Position numbers and translations under genes: made by a program. Shown piece by piece: positions 39,926 to 49,942 of a stretch of DNA of 64,000 nucleotides. The stretch is from Morganella psychrotolerans (GTDB taxonomy: Bacteria > Pseudomonadota > Gammaproteobacteria > Enterobacterales > Enterobacteriaceae), in contig NZ_LZEX01000045.1 in assembly GCF_001676055.1 (NCBI RefSeq), positions 124,001 to 188,000 of the forward strand, read 5' to 3'. The notes beneath the pieces are model-generated. The model made no database searches and was not told the origin of the DNA. It saw only the letters and a program-made list of their open reading frames with translations. Within the stretch, counting starts at the first letter, position 1. Each line of letters begins with the position of its first letter.

Positions 39926-40321
39926 TCAGGCCGGGTTTTTCACCACATCAATGTTGTCTGCCATGATCATAATGGAGTGGCGGTCTTTCTCCATTTCTCC
40001 CTCGATACGTACGGTATCATAAGGTGTGATGATGGTTTTCCCCCATAACTCAGCTGAAATCTTTATTTCGACCACACCACTGTAATCAGCAAAAAGATAG
40101 TGTTCAGGATCCAGCTGTGTCTGAATATTACCTTCCAGAATGACGCGGCTGTTGTCTTTGAGATACGGCAGTTGTTTGACCATAAAGCGTTGGGGAACTT
40201 CACATTTTACTGTGCTCTGATGGTATTCATAGGCAGAAAAAGACGGCAGAGCGACCGCAGCACGCTGCGATAAAATACCCGCAAGTATTAACGCGGAAAT
40301 CAGGTAAAAAGACGATTTCAT
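39926..40321 (-). CDS. Periplasmic BOF-domain (YgiW/YdeI-type) stress protein
   Basis: 131 residues from ATG 40321 (MKSSFYLIS); an ATG nine bases upstream is the alternative. A signal peptide (about 1-23, ending ALPSF region) precedes an OB-fold-like core that includes YLKDNSRVILEGNI, LFADYSGVVEIKIS and VRIEGEMEKDR. The family is induced by oxidative or antimicrobial-peptide stress and has no assigned enzyme activity. It is convergent with ypeA. Confidence 0.82.
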   Translation of the reverse strand: MKSSFYLISALILAGILSQRAAVALPSFSAYEYHQSTVKCEVPQRFMVKQLPYLKDNSRVILEGNIQTQLDPEHYLFADYSGVVEIKISAELWGKTIITPYDTVRIEGEMEKDRHSIMIMADNIDVVKNPA

Positions 40322-40534
40322 ATAAGTCATTTTGCCATAATAAATTAGTTAGCCGGTTTTGTCTTTTATTGTGCAATAGGTATTGTGCAATAGGAGATAT
40401 CTTATAGGAAATAATAATTTACAAAATCAGTAAAAACACGTGTTTTGTTAAAAAAATCTGATATAAAAATTCAGAATGAATGTTTTGGTAATTCAGGAGT
40501 CAGATACCTGAACTGAAAACAAAGGAGTGAAGAA

Positions 40535-41128
40535 ATGAGGTGTTATCAGGCAATGAAGCTGGCGGTTGTCGCCGGTGCCGTACTTATGCTGAACGGGTGC
40601 AGCTCGTTTTCATGGTCATCGTTATCGCCGGTCAGCTGGTTCAGCAGCAGTGGTCTGACACTGACAGCACAAGGGGTCGGCGGTGTGAACAACACTACAT
40701 TGATGACAGAAACAGCGATAAACCAAGGGCTGGAAGATAATTACACCCTGCTCAGCGGAATGCAGACAGAGCAGGGTGACATTGTGAAAATCTTTGAAGG
40801 CCGCAAAGACGGGAAAACGCTGATCCGCCTTTCCGGGCCGGAAAACGGTACGGTTCAGCGCATTGTTGTCAGTGACCCGGATATTTCCACTGAGTGGGAT
40901 ACCGCAGCAGGTACTCTGTTTTCAGACATTTATCCGCAGGCCGCCGCCGGAGCCTGTACTTTGACGACAGAATTTGACGACAGCGCACAGGTTATCTGTA
41001 CCGCACCGCAAAGTAAGCGTGTGTCCTATGTTTTCCGCGGGATCTGGTTCGGACCTGAGACATTGATGCCGTCTGACGATATTCTGAAAAGCTGGACAGT
41101 CAGCCACATGGTCTGGGCGAACAAATAA
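40535..41128 (+). CDS. yfeY: YfeY-type lipoprotein
   Basis: 197 residues, with AAAGGAG ten bases upstream of ATG 40535. The signal peptide ends in MLNGCSS (lipobox). The C-terminal part (FRGIWFGPETLMPSDD, SHMVWANK) is clearly YfeY-like. E. coli yfeY is a sigma-E regulon member of unknown function. It lies 102 bases upstream of yfeX, its usual neighbour. Confidence 0.85.
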   Translation: MRCYQAMKLAVVAGAVLMLNGCSSFSWSSLSPVSWFSSSGLTLTAQGVGGVNNTTLMTETAINQGLEDNYTLLSGMQTEQGDIVKIFEGRKDGKTLIRLSGPENGTVQRIVVSDPDISTEWDTAAGTLFSDIYPQAAAGACTLTTEFDDSAQVICTAPQSKRVSYVFRGIWFGPETLMPSDDILKSWTVSHMVWANK

Positions 41129-41230
41129 TCCGGAATAATGAGTGAACTTGCAAAATAGCAAAGTAATTTATCATCAGTGACTTATGATAAGGCAATTTCG
41201 CGATTAGACTTATGATGTAAAGGAAGCTAC

Positions 41231-42127
41231 ATGGCACAAGCACAAAGCGGTATCCTGCCGGAACATTGCCGTTTCGGTATTTTTATTGAAGCCACCACCA
41301 AAGGTGATAAATCCGCGATCCGGACCGGATGTCAGGTTTTTCTGGCGGCACTGAAAAAATTACAGACAGAGTTTCCCTCAGATAAACTGGGCGCAACTGT
41401 CGCATTCGGGCATTCACTGTGGCGTGAAATGAGCACTGAAAGCAGTGCTCCGGAACTGAAAGATTTCCGTGAACTGGGACGCGGTCTGGCACCTGCCACA
41501 CAGTATGATCTCCTGATCCACATTCATTCACAGCGCCATGATATTAATTTTTCACTGGCACAGGCGGCGGTTGCCGCATTCAGTGACGCGGTTGAGATTC
41601 AGGGCGAAACCCACGGTTTCCGCTGGACAGAAGATCGCGACCTGAGCGGATTTATCGACGGAACAGAAAACCCGGCGGGTGACGAACGTCCGGACGTTGC
41701 GCTGATCGCAGAAGGGATCGATGCGGGCGGCAGTTATGTTCTGACTCAGCGCTGGGCGCACAGTCTGAATAAATGGACACGCTTCACACAAGAGCAGCAG
41801 GAAAAAATGATTGGCCGCACCAAAGCGGACAGCACAGAGCTGGATGAAGAGGTGCGCAATGTTACCTCTCACGTCTCCCGTGTGGTTATCGAAGAAGAGG
41901 GTGAAGAACTGGCTATCCTGCGCCAGAGCCTGCCATATGGCACGGCAAGTGGTGAGCACGGGCTGTTTTTTATCGCCTATTGCGCCCGCCTGCATAATAT
42001 TGAACAGCAGCTTCTGAATATGTTCGGTGAAACAGACGGCAAAGTGGATGATTTACTGCGTTTCAGTAAACCAAAAACCGGCGCGTACTATTATGCCCCG
42101 TCTCTGGAACAGCTTAAGGCGTTGTAA
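41231..42127 (+). CDS. yfeX: Dye-decolorising (DyP) heme peroxidase YfeX
   Basis: 298 residues (299 in E. coli). The DyP GxxDG signature is GFIDGTENP, and the proximal heme His is in [16 protein letters not shown]. It oxidises porphyrinogens and other donors with H2O2 in the cytoplasm. The upstream gap has no clear operator. Confidence 0.96.
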   Translation: MAQAQSGILPEHCRFGIFIEATTKGDKSAIRTGCQVFLAALKKLQTEFPSDKLGATVAFGHSLWREMSTESSAPELKDFRELGRGLAPATQYDLLIHIHSQRHDINFSLAQAAVAAFSDAVEIQGETHGFRWTEDRDLSGFIDGTENPAGDERPDVALIAEGIDAGGSYVLTQRWAHSLNKWTRFTQEQQEKMIGRTKADSTELDEEVRNVTSHVSRVVIEEEGEELAILRQSLPYGTASGEHGLFFIAYCARLHNIEQQLLNMFGETDGKVDDLLRFSKPKTGAYYYAPSLEQLKAL

Positions 42128-42147
42128 TTCTTTATATATAATATCGG

Positions 42148-42307
42148 ACTCCCGGGGTGCTGTCATAAATAACACCTGCGGTCAGGTAAAGCAGCGATAA
42201 CGGATAAGAGAACGAAAAGCGTCTGCGCCATGGATGGCGCAGCCGAGCTTACACGGATGTATTTACAGCGACTTTTCGTTTTGTCCGTTGTCAACGGCTC
42301 CCCGGGT
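42148..42307. repeat. Large imperfect palindrome between yfeX and the DUF2933 gene
   Basis: Nested inverted repeats span the gap. The outer arms are CCCGGGG (42151-42157) and CCCCGGG (42300-42306). The middle arms are GATAACGGATAAGAGAACGAA (42196) and CGACTTTTCGTTTTGTCCGTTGTC (near 42269, given in parts: CGACTTTTCG then TTTTGTCCGTTGTC). The centre is a perfect stem CTGCGCCA/TGGCGCAG (42223-42242). No reading frame is inside. It looks like a MITE or transcript-folding element; I cannot assign it to a named family. Confidence 0.6.
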
Positions 42308-42435
42308 TTAATTAATAACACTGTTTATTTTTGTTTTTTATCCTTACAAATATAAAGGTTAAATGACACTATTCCGCTGTACCTTCCCCTGAGGGCAACC
42401 TCTATCCTTTGTTACACACAACAAAGGAGGCGCTT

Positions 42436-42594
42436 ATGTTTGAATTTTTCAGAGACAACTGGTTTATTCTGATGCTGCTTATCTGCCCGCTGATGCACTT
42501 TTTTATGCACCGGGGTCATGGTTCGCATGACAAGTGTCAGCACAAAGAGAAAACATCCGCTCAGGAAGAAGAGAAGAAACATATGGATGCATGA
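42436..42594 (+). CDS. DUF2933-type small membrane protein
   Basis: 52 residues from ATG 42436, preceded by a perfect AAAGGAGG. One membrane helix at about 9-24 (NWFILMLLICPLMHFF) is followed by a His-rich segment (HRGHGSHDKCQHK) and a charged tail. This looks like the DUF2933 family; function unknown, though the His/Cys-rich tail suggests metal handling. It lies just upstream of the cys operon. Confidence 0.75.
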   Translation: MFEFFRDNWFILMLLICPLMHFFMHRGHGSHDKCQHKEKTSAQEEEKKHMDA

Positions 42595-42723
42595 GTGTCC
42601 GGATGAAAAAAATCACTATATATCATTCCATATTGATATAAGAAAACGGTTATATTCACTTTCCTGCTATATACAAACTGGCTAGAGTAATCCGTACTTG
42701 TCATCACAATAAGGAATGTCGCC

Positions 42724-43740
42724 GTGAAACAGTTCCCGAAAACGGTATTACCCGCCGGTTTACTGATACTGGCCACGCTGTGGAGCGGCGCAGCCAGTGC
42801 CGCACAACTACTGAACAGCTCCTATGATATTGCCCGTGAACTGTTTACTGAGCTGAATCCGCTGTTTGAAAAACAGTGGAATGCCGCGCATCCGGATGAC
42901 CTTCTGACTATCCGTCAGTCTCACGGTGGTTCTTCAAAACAGGCGCTGGCCATTTTGCAGGGCCTGCGGGCAGATGTGGTGACATACAACCAGGTCACCG
43001 ACGTTCAGGTACTGCATGATAAAGGGCAACTGCTTGCAGCGGATTGGCAATCCCGTCTGGCGAATAACAGCTCACCTTATTATTCCACCATGGCATTTCT
43101 GGTGCGTAAGGGAAACCCGAAACAGATAACTGACTGGGATTCTCTGCTGCGTGATGATGTAAAAATTGTCTTTCCTAATCCGAAAACCTCCGGTAACGGG
43201 CGTTATACCTATCTGGCGGCAGAAGGCTTCTGGCAGCAGAAAAACGGGGTAAACAGCCCGGAAACTACAAAGCAGATGGCAAAATTTCTCAGTAATGTGG
43301 CGGTATTTGATACCGGCGGGCGGGGTGCGACCACGTCATTCATTGAACGCGGGCTGGGCGATGTACTGATAAGCTTTGAATCCGAAGTAAATAATATCCG
43401 CCATGAATATGGCGAAGATGATTATGATGTTATCGTGCCGCAGTTTAATATCCTGGCAGAATTTCCGGTTGCCCGCATAGATAAAAATACAGAACGCAAC
43501 GGTACACAAGCTGTTGCCGACGCCTATCTGGACTTTTTATACAGTCCGGCAGCGCAGGAAAAAATGACACAGTTTAACTACCGCGTGGCGGATCAGGGAA
43601 TTATGGCGGCAAACAAAACGCGCTTCCCGCCGGTCAGGTTGTTCCGTGTTGAAAATCAGTTCGGCTCCTGGGCACAGGTAATGGAAACCCGGTTTAATTC
43701 AGGCGGTGAATTCGATACGCTGATGGCACAAGGCCGCTGA
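42724..43740 (+). CDS. cysP: Thiosulfate/sulfate-binding protein CysP
   Basis: 338 residues with a GTG start and AAGGAA upstream. Signal peptide about 1-23 (ending GAASA). The body matches CysP: ELLNSSYD-like start [59 protein letters not shown]. It is the periplasmic receptor of the CysTWA importer. The AT-rich 129-base gap upstream would be expected to hold CysB sites, but I can not place one precisely. Confidence 0.95.
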   Translation: MKQFPKTVLPAGLLILATLWSGAASAAQLLNSSYDIARELFTELNPLFEKQWNAAHPDDLLTIRQSHGGSSKQALAILQGLRADVVTYNQVTDVQVLHDKGQLLAADWQSRLANNSSPYYSTMAFLVRKGNPKQITDWDSLLRDDVKIVFPNPKTSGNGRYTYLAAEGFWQQKNGVNSPETTKQMAKFLSNVAVFDTGGRGATTSFIERGLGDVLISFESEVNNIRHEYGEDDYDVIVPQFNILAEFPVARIDKNTERNGTQAVADAYLDFLYSPAAQEKMTQFNYRVADQGIMAANKTRFPPVRLFRVENQFGSWAQVMETRFNSGGEFDTLMAQGR

Positions 43741-43741
43741 T

Positions 43742-44569
43742 ATGTCGCGGCGGGTTTTACCGGGTTTCGGGCTGTCTCTCGGCTTTACACTGCTCTATAC
43801 CGGGTTGATTTTATTGCTGCCCCTGACTGCGCTGGTGATGCAACTGGCGCAGATGAGCTGGTCGCAGTACTGGAATGTGGTAACCAGCCCGCAGGTGGTT
43901 GCCGCCTATGGAGTGACCCTGAAAGCCGCGCTGGCCGCCAGTTTGTTCAATGCTGTTTTCGGCATACTGATGGCGTGGATCCTGACGCGTTACCGTTTTC
44001 CGGGCCGTCGTATTCTGGACGGACTGATGGATCTGCCCTTTGCCTTACCCACGGCAGTGGCGGGGCTGACACTTGCCACTCTCTTTGCCCCGGACGGCTG
44101 GTACGGGCGGTTTTTCCACTCTTTTGATATCACGGTCGTGAATACCTGGGTGGGTATTGCCGTTGCCATGGCATTTACCAGCATTCCCTTTGTGGTCCGC
44201 ACGGTACAGCCGGTACTGGAATCCCTGAAACCTGAGTATGAAGAGGCGGCAGAAACCCTGGGTGCATCCCGTCTGCAAATTTTTTACCGTGTTATCTGGC
44301 CGGAAATTGTGCCCGCGGCGCTGGCAGGGACAGTGTTGTCTTTTACCCGCAGCCTTGGCGAGTTTGGTGCGGTGATTTTTATTGCCGGCAATCTGGCATG
44401 GAAAACAGAAGTGGTTTCATTTCTGATTTTTGTCCGTTTACAGGAATTTGATTTCCCTGCTGCCACCGCGATTGCATCCGTTATTCTGATGGCATCACTG
44501 GTATTGCTTCTTACCGTCAATATTATTCAGAGCCGTGTTGGTTTGCGGACAGGCGGGGCGTATGGCTGA
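43742..44569 (+). CDS. cysT: Sulfate/thiosulfate ABC permease CysT
   Basis: 275 residues with about six membrane helices and the binding-protein-dependent permease EAA loop (EEAAETLGASRLQIFYRVIWP). The start is 2 bases after cysP. It forms the membrane channel with CysW. Its stop overlaps the start of cysW by 8 bases. Confidence 0.95.
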   Translation: MSRRVLPGFGLSLGFTLLYTGLILLLPLTALVMQLAQMSWSQYWNVVTSPQVVAAYGVTLKAALAASLFNAVFGILMAWILTRYRFPGRRILDGLMDLPFALPTAVAGLTLATLFAPDGWYGRFFHSFDITVVNTWVGIAVAMAFTSIPFVVRTVQPVLESLKPEYEEAAETLGASRLQIFYRVIWPEIVPAALAGTVLSFTRSLGEFGAVIFIAGNLAWKTEVVSFLIFVRLQEFDFPAATAIASVILMASLVLLLTVNIIQSRVGLRTGGAYG

Positions 44570-45419
44570 TAATTTCCGTCGCCGTCCGAATTTTGCGTGG
44601 CAAAAATGGATACTGATTACCGCCGGGATGCTGCTCACGCTCGGGATCTTAATTATTCCGTTGGGCTGGATTTTTGTGACCGCACTGTCAGAGGGTATTA
44701 CCGGCGTTATGAAGGCACTGAGCGCAGCGGATACACAGCATGCTATCTGGCTGACTCTGATTGTTGCGTTGATCACCGTGCCGGTAAACCTGGTTTTCGG
44801 CACACTGCTGGCGTGGCTTGTTACCCGGTTTCGCTTTCCCGGTCGTCAGCTGTTACTGACACTGGCGGATTTGCCGTTTGCTGTGTCACCGGTTATCGCC
44901 GGTTTGCTCTATTTATTACTGTATGGCGCAAATGGCTGGCTGGGCAGTTTTTTTGAAAATGACCTCAATAAACAGATTATGTTTGCGCTGCCGGGCATTG
45001 TGCTGGTGACTATATTTGTCACCTGTCCTTATGTGGTGCGGGAACTGGTGCCGGTGATGCTCAGTCAGGGCGCGCAGGAAGAAGAGGCAGCGGTGCTGCT
45101 CGGTGCGTCGGCGTACCAGATTTGGTGGCGCGTGACCTTACCCAATATCCGCTGGCCGCTGTTTTACGGCGTGATCCTCACCAATGCGCGGGCGATAGGT
45201 GAATTCGGCGCGGTGTCTGTGGTATCCGGTGCTATTCGCGGAGAAACATTCACCCTTCCGTTACAGGTGGAACTCTTACATCAGGATTATCAGACGGTTG
45301 CGGCATTTACTGCTGCAGGATTGCTGGCGCTGATGGCAGTAGTGACACTATTCATCCGGCACGGCGTGTCCTGGTATCTGGCACGGCGGGAGTCATCCGG
45401 GAGACATTATGAGCATTGA
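44562..45419 (+). CDS. cysW: Sulfate/thiosulfate ABC permease CysW
   Basis: 285 residues from ATG 44562 (MADNFRRRP). The earlier in-frame start at 44535 lies deep in cysT and is not needed. About six helices; EAA loop [22 protein letters not shown]. The gene overlaps cysT by 8 bases and cysA by 11 bases. Confidence 0.95.
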   Translation: MADNFRRRPNFAWQKWILITAGMLLTLGILIIPLGWIFVTALSEGITGVMKALSAADTQHAIWLTLIVALITVPVNLVFGTLLAWLVTRFRFPGRQLLLTLADLPFAVSPVIAGLLYLLLYGANGWLGSFFENDLNKQIMFALPGIVLVTIFVTCPYVVRELVPVMLSQGAQEEEAAVLLGASAYQIWWRVTLPNIRWPLFYGVILTNARAIGEFGAVSVVSGAIRGETFTLPLQVELLHQDYQTVAAFTAAGLLALMAVVTLFIRHGVSWYLARRESSGRHYEH

Positions 45420-46541
45420 AATTACTAACCTTACGCACCATTTTGGTGCGGATCCGGTACTGCGTGATATCTCACTCTCTGTCGCTGACGGTGAGATAGT
45501 GGCGCTGCTCGGGCCTTCCGGCTCGGGTAAAACGACTTTACTGCGCATTATTGCCGGACTGACGACTCACACCCGTGGGCAGCTTTATATCAGCGGGGAA
45601 GAAGTCTCGCATCTGCCTGCCGGAGAGCGGCGCGCCGGGTTTGTGTTTCAGCACTATGCCCTGTTTCGTCACATGACCGTTTTTGACAATATTGCATTCG
45701 GGCTGACGGTTTTGCCGCGAAAAAACCGCCCGTCAAAAAAAAGTGATCCATGAAAAAAGTTACGGCCTTGCTGGAAAAAATACAGTTACCGCATCTGGCA
45801 CAACGCTATCCCGCACAGCTTTCAGGCGGGCAGCAACAGCGGGTGGCGCTCGCGCGTGCACTAGCGGCAGAGCCGCGTATTCTGCTGCTGGACGAGCCGT
45901 TTGGTGCGCTGGATACGCAAGTCAGAATTGAGCTGCGCCGCTGGTTACGTCAACTCCATCAGTCACTGCGTTTTACCGCTGTTTTTGTCACCCATGATCA
46001 GGAAGAAGCTCTTGAGGTGGCTGACCGCGTGGTGGTGATGCATAACGGGCAGATTGAGCAGGTTGCCGCGCCGGACACCTTGCAGGAAAATACAGAAAAC
46101 CGTTTTGTGACCGAGTTTCTCGGGCAGGTGAATACCCTGAATGGTGAAATCAGCGACAGCGGCATCTTACAGATTGGCGGGGTAAACCAGCCGGTCAGTC
46201 TCTCGGCAGCCCCGGGAAAGGTGAGTGTGTTTGTGCGCCCGTGGGCGCTGGCGCTGAGTCCCGTTTTCTCGCCGGATAGTTTTGCGGCACAGGTATCTTC
46301 TGTCCGTTCATACGGACACTATCGCAAAGCGATGGTGACAACGGTTGCCGCCGGACATGAAATTACGGTTATTTTACCGCAGGATGCGGCGGAGGTTATC
46401 AGCGGAGAGACCGTCTGGCTGACGGCGCAGAATATCCGGGTATTTCGCGGGGAGGATGAGCTGATGTGGCAGACTCAATCTCAATCTTCTGCTGAGAATC
46501 CCGGCTATTTTCCGCGCATGACAATAAATCCGGTGACATGA
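45409..46541 (+). pseudogene. cysA: Sulfate/thiosulfate ABC ATPase cysA, interrupted by two frameshifts
   Basis: From ATG 45409 the N-terminal half has Walker A ([11 protein letters not shown]) and the Q-loop ([15 protein letters not shown]) and runs to TGA at 45751. The remaining part has the signature [15 protein letters not shown], Walker [13 protein letters not shown] and the H-loop, in a different frame, open from 45750. Continuity needs seven A instead of eight at 45735-45742 and five instead of six at 45753-45758; the restored sequence reads [20 protein letters not shown] and gives about 376 residues (365 in E. coli). Either the gene is broken or two homopolymer base calls are wrong. 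If it is truly broken, sulfate uptake by this importer would fail unless the two polypeptides complement. Confidence 0.85.
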
Positions 46542-46592
46542 CCGGGGCTGTGGCAGTATGGTTTGAGTTTACTTATTCAGAGGCAGAAAAAC

Positions 46593-47474
46593 GTGGCATC
46601 GATCAGTAATGTAATCGGCAATACCCCGCTTATCCGGCTCGCCCGGCTTAGTGAAGGCACGGGAGCTGAGATCCTGGTTAAAACAGAGGGGAATAACCCC
46701 GGCGGTTCAGTAAAAGATCGCGCCGCAAAAAGCATGATTGACGGTGCGCAGCTGCGCGGTGAAATTTGTCCGGGAGATACCCTGATAGAAGCCACCAGCG
46801 GAAATACCGGTATTGCGCTGGCAATGATCGCGGCAGTCAGAGGCTATAAATTGAAGCTGCTGATGCCGGAAAATATGAGTGCTGAGCGCCGGGCGGCAAT
46901 GCGTGCTTATGGTGCGGAGCTGGTGCTGGTCAGCCGCGCGCTGGGTATGGAAGGCGCGCGGGATCTCGCACAGCAGATGGCTGCGGCAGGTGAAGGGTAT
47001 GTGCTTGACCAGTTTAATAACCCGGATAACCCGCTGGCGCATTATCAGACAACCGGACCGGAAATCTGGCAGCAGACAGACGGGCGCATCACTCATTTTG
47101 TGTCTGCAATGGGTACCACCGGGACTATCAGTGGTGTGGGGCGTTACCTGAAAGAGGTCGCGCCACAGGTGAATGTTACCGGGCTGCAACCGGCAGAAAA
47201 CAGTCAGATACCGGGGATCCGCCGCTGGTCACAGGGTTACCTTCCCGGTATTTTTCAGCCACAGCTGGTGGATGATATTCTGGATATCACACAGCAGGAA
47301 GCGGAAAGCACTATGCGGCAGTTAGCGCAGCAGGAGGGAATTTTCTGTGGCGTAAGTTCCGGCGGGGCGGTTGCCGGTGCGCTGAAGATAGCGCAAACAC
47401 AACCCGGAGCCGTGATTGTGGCAATTATTTGTGATCGCGGAGACCGCTATCTCTCAACCGGCGTTTTTGGCTGA
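46593..47474 (+). CDS. cysM: Cysteine synthase B (O-acetylserine sulfhydrylase)
   Basis: 293 residues from GTG 46593 (VASISNVIGNTPLIRLARL), which aligns with the family start. A TTG at 46563 is the alternative. PLP lysine is in NNPGGSVKDRAA, the substrate loop TSGNTGIA and the PLP phosphate loop GTTGTISG. It makes cysteine or S-sulfocysteine from O-acetylserine with sulfide or thiosulfate. The C-terminus is shorter than in E. coli (303 residues), ending at STGVFG. It closes the cys operon. Confidence 0.94.
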   Translation: MASISNVIGNTPLIRLARLSEGTGAEILVKTEGNNPGGSVKDRAAKSMIDGAQLRGEICPGDTLIEATSGNTGIALAMIAAVRGYKLKLLMPENMSAERRAAMRAYGAELVLVSRALGMEGARDLAQQMAAAGEGYVLDQFNNPDNPLAHYQTTGPEIWQQTDGRITHFVSAMGTTGTISGVGRYLKEVAPQVNVTGLQPAENSQIPGIRRWSQGYLPGIFQPQLVDDILDITQQEAESTMRQLAQQEGIFCGVSSGGAVAGALKIAQTQPGAVIVAIICDRGDRYLSTGVFG

Positions 47475-47503
47475 TAATCAGCGCAACAATCTGTTCCCGC
47501 TGC

Positions 47504-47944
47504 TCAGCGCCGGTATTTCATGTGCAGAAGCGGGAACGGATTTCCCTCACCGTCCAACTCAGAGCGTCCGGTCTGTTCAAATCCCATATGCAGATAAAAG
47601 CCCGCACCCTGCGGATTTTGCTCATTCACATCCAGCTCATCAGCCTGTAACTGTTCAACGGCATATTTTACCAGTAATTTCCCGACGCCTTTTCCTCTGG
47701 TATCCGCATCGACAAATAACATTTCAATGCGGTTTTCAGCTGTACCAAGAAAGCCGTAAATTGTGCCGTTTTCATCGACAGCCACATCTACCCGCAGGTT
47801 TGGAAGGTAGGTATTGAGCAGCAGAGGGCGCAGCGCACAAATATCCTCTTCCCGTAAAAAATGATGAGTTGCGCGGACAGATGATTCCCAGACAGCCAGC
47901 AGGCGGGGGAATTGTACCGGGCGTGCCGGTTCGATAGTTAACAT
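47504..47944 (-). CDS. yjaB: YjaB-type GNAT acetyltransferase
   Basis: 146 residues with acetyl-CoA loop RGKGVGKLLVKYAV and the YjaB-like N-terminus (ATHHFLREEDI) and tail (GFYLHMGFEQTGRSELDGEGNPFPLL). E. coli YjaB is a GNAT whose substrate is not firmly known. It is convergent with cysM, with 29 bases between the stops. Confidence 0.85.
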   Translation of the reverse strand: MLTIEPARPVQFPRLLAVWESSVRATHHFLREEDICALRPLLLNTYLPNLRVDVAVDENGTIYGFLGTAENRIEMLFVDADTRGKGVGKLLVKYAVEQLQADELDVNEQNPQGAGFYLHMGFEQTGRSELDGEGNPFPLLHMKYRR

Positions 47945-48016
47945 AATAATTTTCTGTATAAAGATAATAATGCCAATCTTAACGAACTATCAGGGGAAGT
48001 CGAACAGAAAAGCAGA

Positions 48017-48143
48017 GATACCCTTGTTCATTCACAGTATAGGTTCGTTGGCGGAACGAGGACAGCCGGGTCACATACTGGTGTATGCTTCCCGGCGGGC
48101 GGAACTTGCCGCCTGCCTGCATTTTGAATGACGTTGGGTATAT
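48017..48143. repeat. Full-length ERIC-like repeat, GGGTATA subtype
   Basis: About 127 bases with ends GATACCCTTGTTCATTCACA and TTGAATGACGTTGGGTATA, internal arms GGTTCGTTGG and GCCGCCTGCCTGCA and a central GGTCACATACTGGTGTATGC. Same family as the copy at 10169-10296. It lies between two minus-strand genes. Confidence 0.8.
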
Positions 48144-48174
48144 ACCCCGGCGTTACCGGAGTATAGCGGGAAAT

Positions 48175-48750
48175 TTAATGATTAATCTGACGTTTTTTTG
48201 GTGTACAGATATACACCCACGCCGGAGGCACATTAAATAACACACGCTCTTTGCGAAAATGAAAATAGCGGTGCAGGTATTTCTCAAATTTTGTGGTGTA
48301 CTGGAACAGAATAAACTGCCCGTCACTGACTTCTATATTATCGCGGACTGCTTTCAGAATGCGCAATCCGGTGCGGCGATCTATCGAGAGAAACGGTAAA
48401 CCGGAAAAAATAACATTATACGGGCGGCTCAGTTTCTCTGCGGAATCCGAAAAAATGCCCAACCGGTCATCCTGAAATTTATTCAGCAGACTGACAAAAT
48501 ACGGGTCAATTTCGTAGGCGTCCAGATTTGCCTGCGGGTTCATCTGTTCCAGAATCTGGCGGGTGATAACCCCGGTTCCTGCACCCAGTTCAGCAAAATT
48601 CTGTGTATCTGCCCAGTTAACGTGACGAACCATTGCGCGGCACAACCAGCGTGATGAGGGCGCAATGGTCCCCATCGTCGCAGGTGAAACAATAAATTTG
48701 CGGATGTACGCGTAATAACTTCGCAACGGTGAATAATCTGATACTTCCAT
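48175..48750 (-). CDS. Class-I SAM-dependent methyltransferase (PmtA-like)
   Basis: 191 residues. The SAM-binding motif I is FAELGAGTGVITRQIL, followed by acidic motif II (AYEIDPYFVSLL) and the IFSGLPFLSID segment. The N-terminal TMGTIAPSSRWLCRAM is typical of phospholipid N-methyltransferase/rRNA-adenine-like enzymes of the PmtA group. Substrate cannot be told from sequence. An ERIC-like repeat lies just downstream. Confidence 0.8.
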   Translation of the reverse strand: MEVSDYSPLRSYYAYIRKFIVSPATMGTIAPSSRWLCRAMVRHVNWADTQNFAELGAGTGVITRQILEQMNPQANLDAYEIDPYFVSLLNKFQDDRLGIFSDSAEKLSRPYNVIFSGLPFLSIDRRTGLRILKAVRDNIEVSDGQFILFQYTTKFEKYLHRYFHFRKERVLFNVPPAWVYICTPKKRQINH

Positions 48751-49290
48751 AGGTATTCCTTACAGGCTCTGCCGGTGTTCTGTGCAAGAGAACATAATCC
48801 AAAACATATTTCCGCCCGGGATTGTTGCCGGGAAGGTGCATTGGCAAAAATTAACTTATCCATGTTTCGGAATAAGCAGAACAGGAAACCTGACGGTAAA
48901 TAGTCACGTCAGTGAAACATCTTCATCATATTCTCATTTTCCCTGATTCTCCATAGGGAACGCGTGGATTTTTCACCCTCATAATATTAGGTTCTTTTTT
49001 TCGTATTTTATTATATTTCATTGTGTTACTGGTTATTTTTAAATAAATTACAAAAAAAACGAATAAGATTATTTTGTTATAAATAAGAATGATATGCCCT
49101 GAATGGCACGGTTTCAGGCAGAGCAGTCAGCCGGATAATGATATGTGGCAAAGAGAATACAGCCAGATTAAATAATGATGACAGGTGAAGGGAAGGTTTT
49201 TTCATAACCTGACAATAGTTGTTTTAACATGACATTCTGCCTGCACCGGATGATTATTCTATGTAATATCCGGCACAGAATATAAATTAA
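48751..49290. other. AT-rich intergenic region
   Basis: About 540 bases without a supported gene. It is AT-rich, with poly-T/poly-A tracts near 48991-49060 and a small stem (CCTGAA/TTCAGG near 49100-49120). An sRNA or promoters could be here, but I see no terminator-like end that would mark one. Confidence 0.4.
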
Positions 49291-49473
49291 CTAGTGATGT
49301 ACTTTTCCGTGATCCATAATCGCCTGGCGCAGACGTTGCTGCAGTTCATAACGCTGTTCGTACGGCAGCGGATTAGTGTCACCCAGGCTAATCATTAACT
49401 TATTCATTTCAGTGATACTGTTGCTCTCAATTGCTTTTTCCACGGCAGCTTCACTCTGTGCATAATCACTCAT
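49291..49473 (-). CDS. ydcY: YdcY-type small protein (DUF2526)
   Basis: 60 residues, with the family pattern of an alpha-helical acidic N-terminus (AAVEKAIESNSITEMNKLM) and a C-terminal YELQQRLRQAIMDHG segment, like E. coli YdcY (about 77 residues). Function unknown. It is followed on the same strand by nothing recognisable and preceded by the ykgJ-type gene. Confidence 0.75.
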   Translation of the reverse strand: MSDYAQSEAAVEKAIESNSITEMNKLMISLGDTNPLPYEQRYELQQRLRQAIMDHGKVHH

Positions 49474-49555
49474 CTTTTTTGTCCTTATTTTTCTGGTTTT
49501 GATTGTTTTATCCTACCCGAACGGCGGCGAAAACGTTAGTACAAAACCGGTATCA

Positions 49556-49942
49556 TCAGGCGGCATGATCATTATGGTGAGGTGGCATTATCAGTGGCGG
49601 CAGACCATAAGCTGCTCTTGCGCGATCACAGGCATCGTTATGCTCACCATCGGGCAGGAGCGGATCAAATTCACGGCAGGTTGACGGGCGCTGTGCATAA
49701 ATACTGCACGCTACACTCTGCCCGATTTCACCCTGTAGTTTGATGCAGCGCGGCTGTTTTTGGTTTGTTCCTTTCATGCAGGCAATGAAGTCATTAACTT
49801 TTTCTGTCATTTCCACCGGTACCACACCGCCGGTAATATCCGTTTCACCCTGATAAAATGACACACGGAAACTGGCACAACAGGCTCCGCACTGCATACA
49901 GGGATTCGTATCTGGATTTGTGAATTCGATAACATTGCTCAT
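49556..49942 (-). CDS. YkgJ/YeiW-type cysteine-cluster protein
   Basis: 128 residues. The family signature is CMQCGACCASFRVSF near residue 15, with further cysteines in PRCIKL, VACSIY and RPSTCREFDP, probably coordinating zinc or a cluster. Role unknown; the family is sometimes called zinc/iron-chelating domain protein. It is upstream of the ydcY-type gene on the same strand, but the 82-base gap leaves an operon uncertain. Confidence 0.85.
   Translation of the reverse strand: MSNVIEFTNPDTNPCMQCGACCASFRVSFYQGETDITGGVVPVEMTEKVNDFIACMKGTNQKQPRCIKLQGEIGQSVACSIYAQRPSTCREFDPLLPDGEHNDACDRARAAYGLPPLIMPPHHNDHAA

Noticed and set aside
45735-45758. Programmed ribosomal frameshift in cysA
   Set aside because: Two separate shifts in the same direction would be needed within 25 bases, and the A8 run lacks a clear stimulatory structure; a simple indel or sequencing error explains it better.
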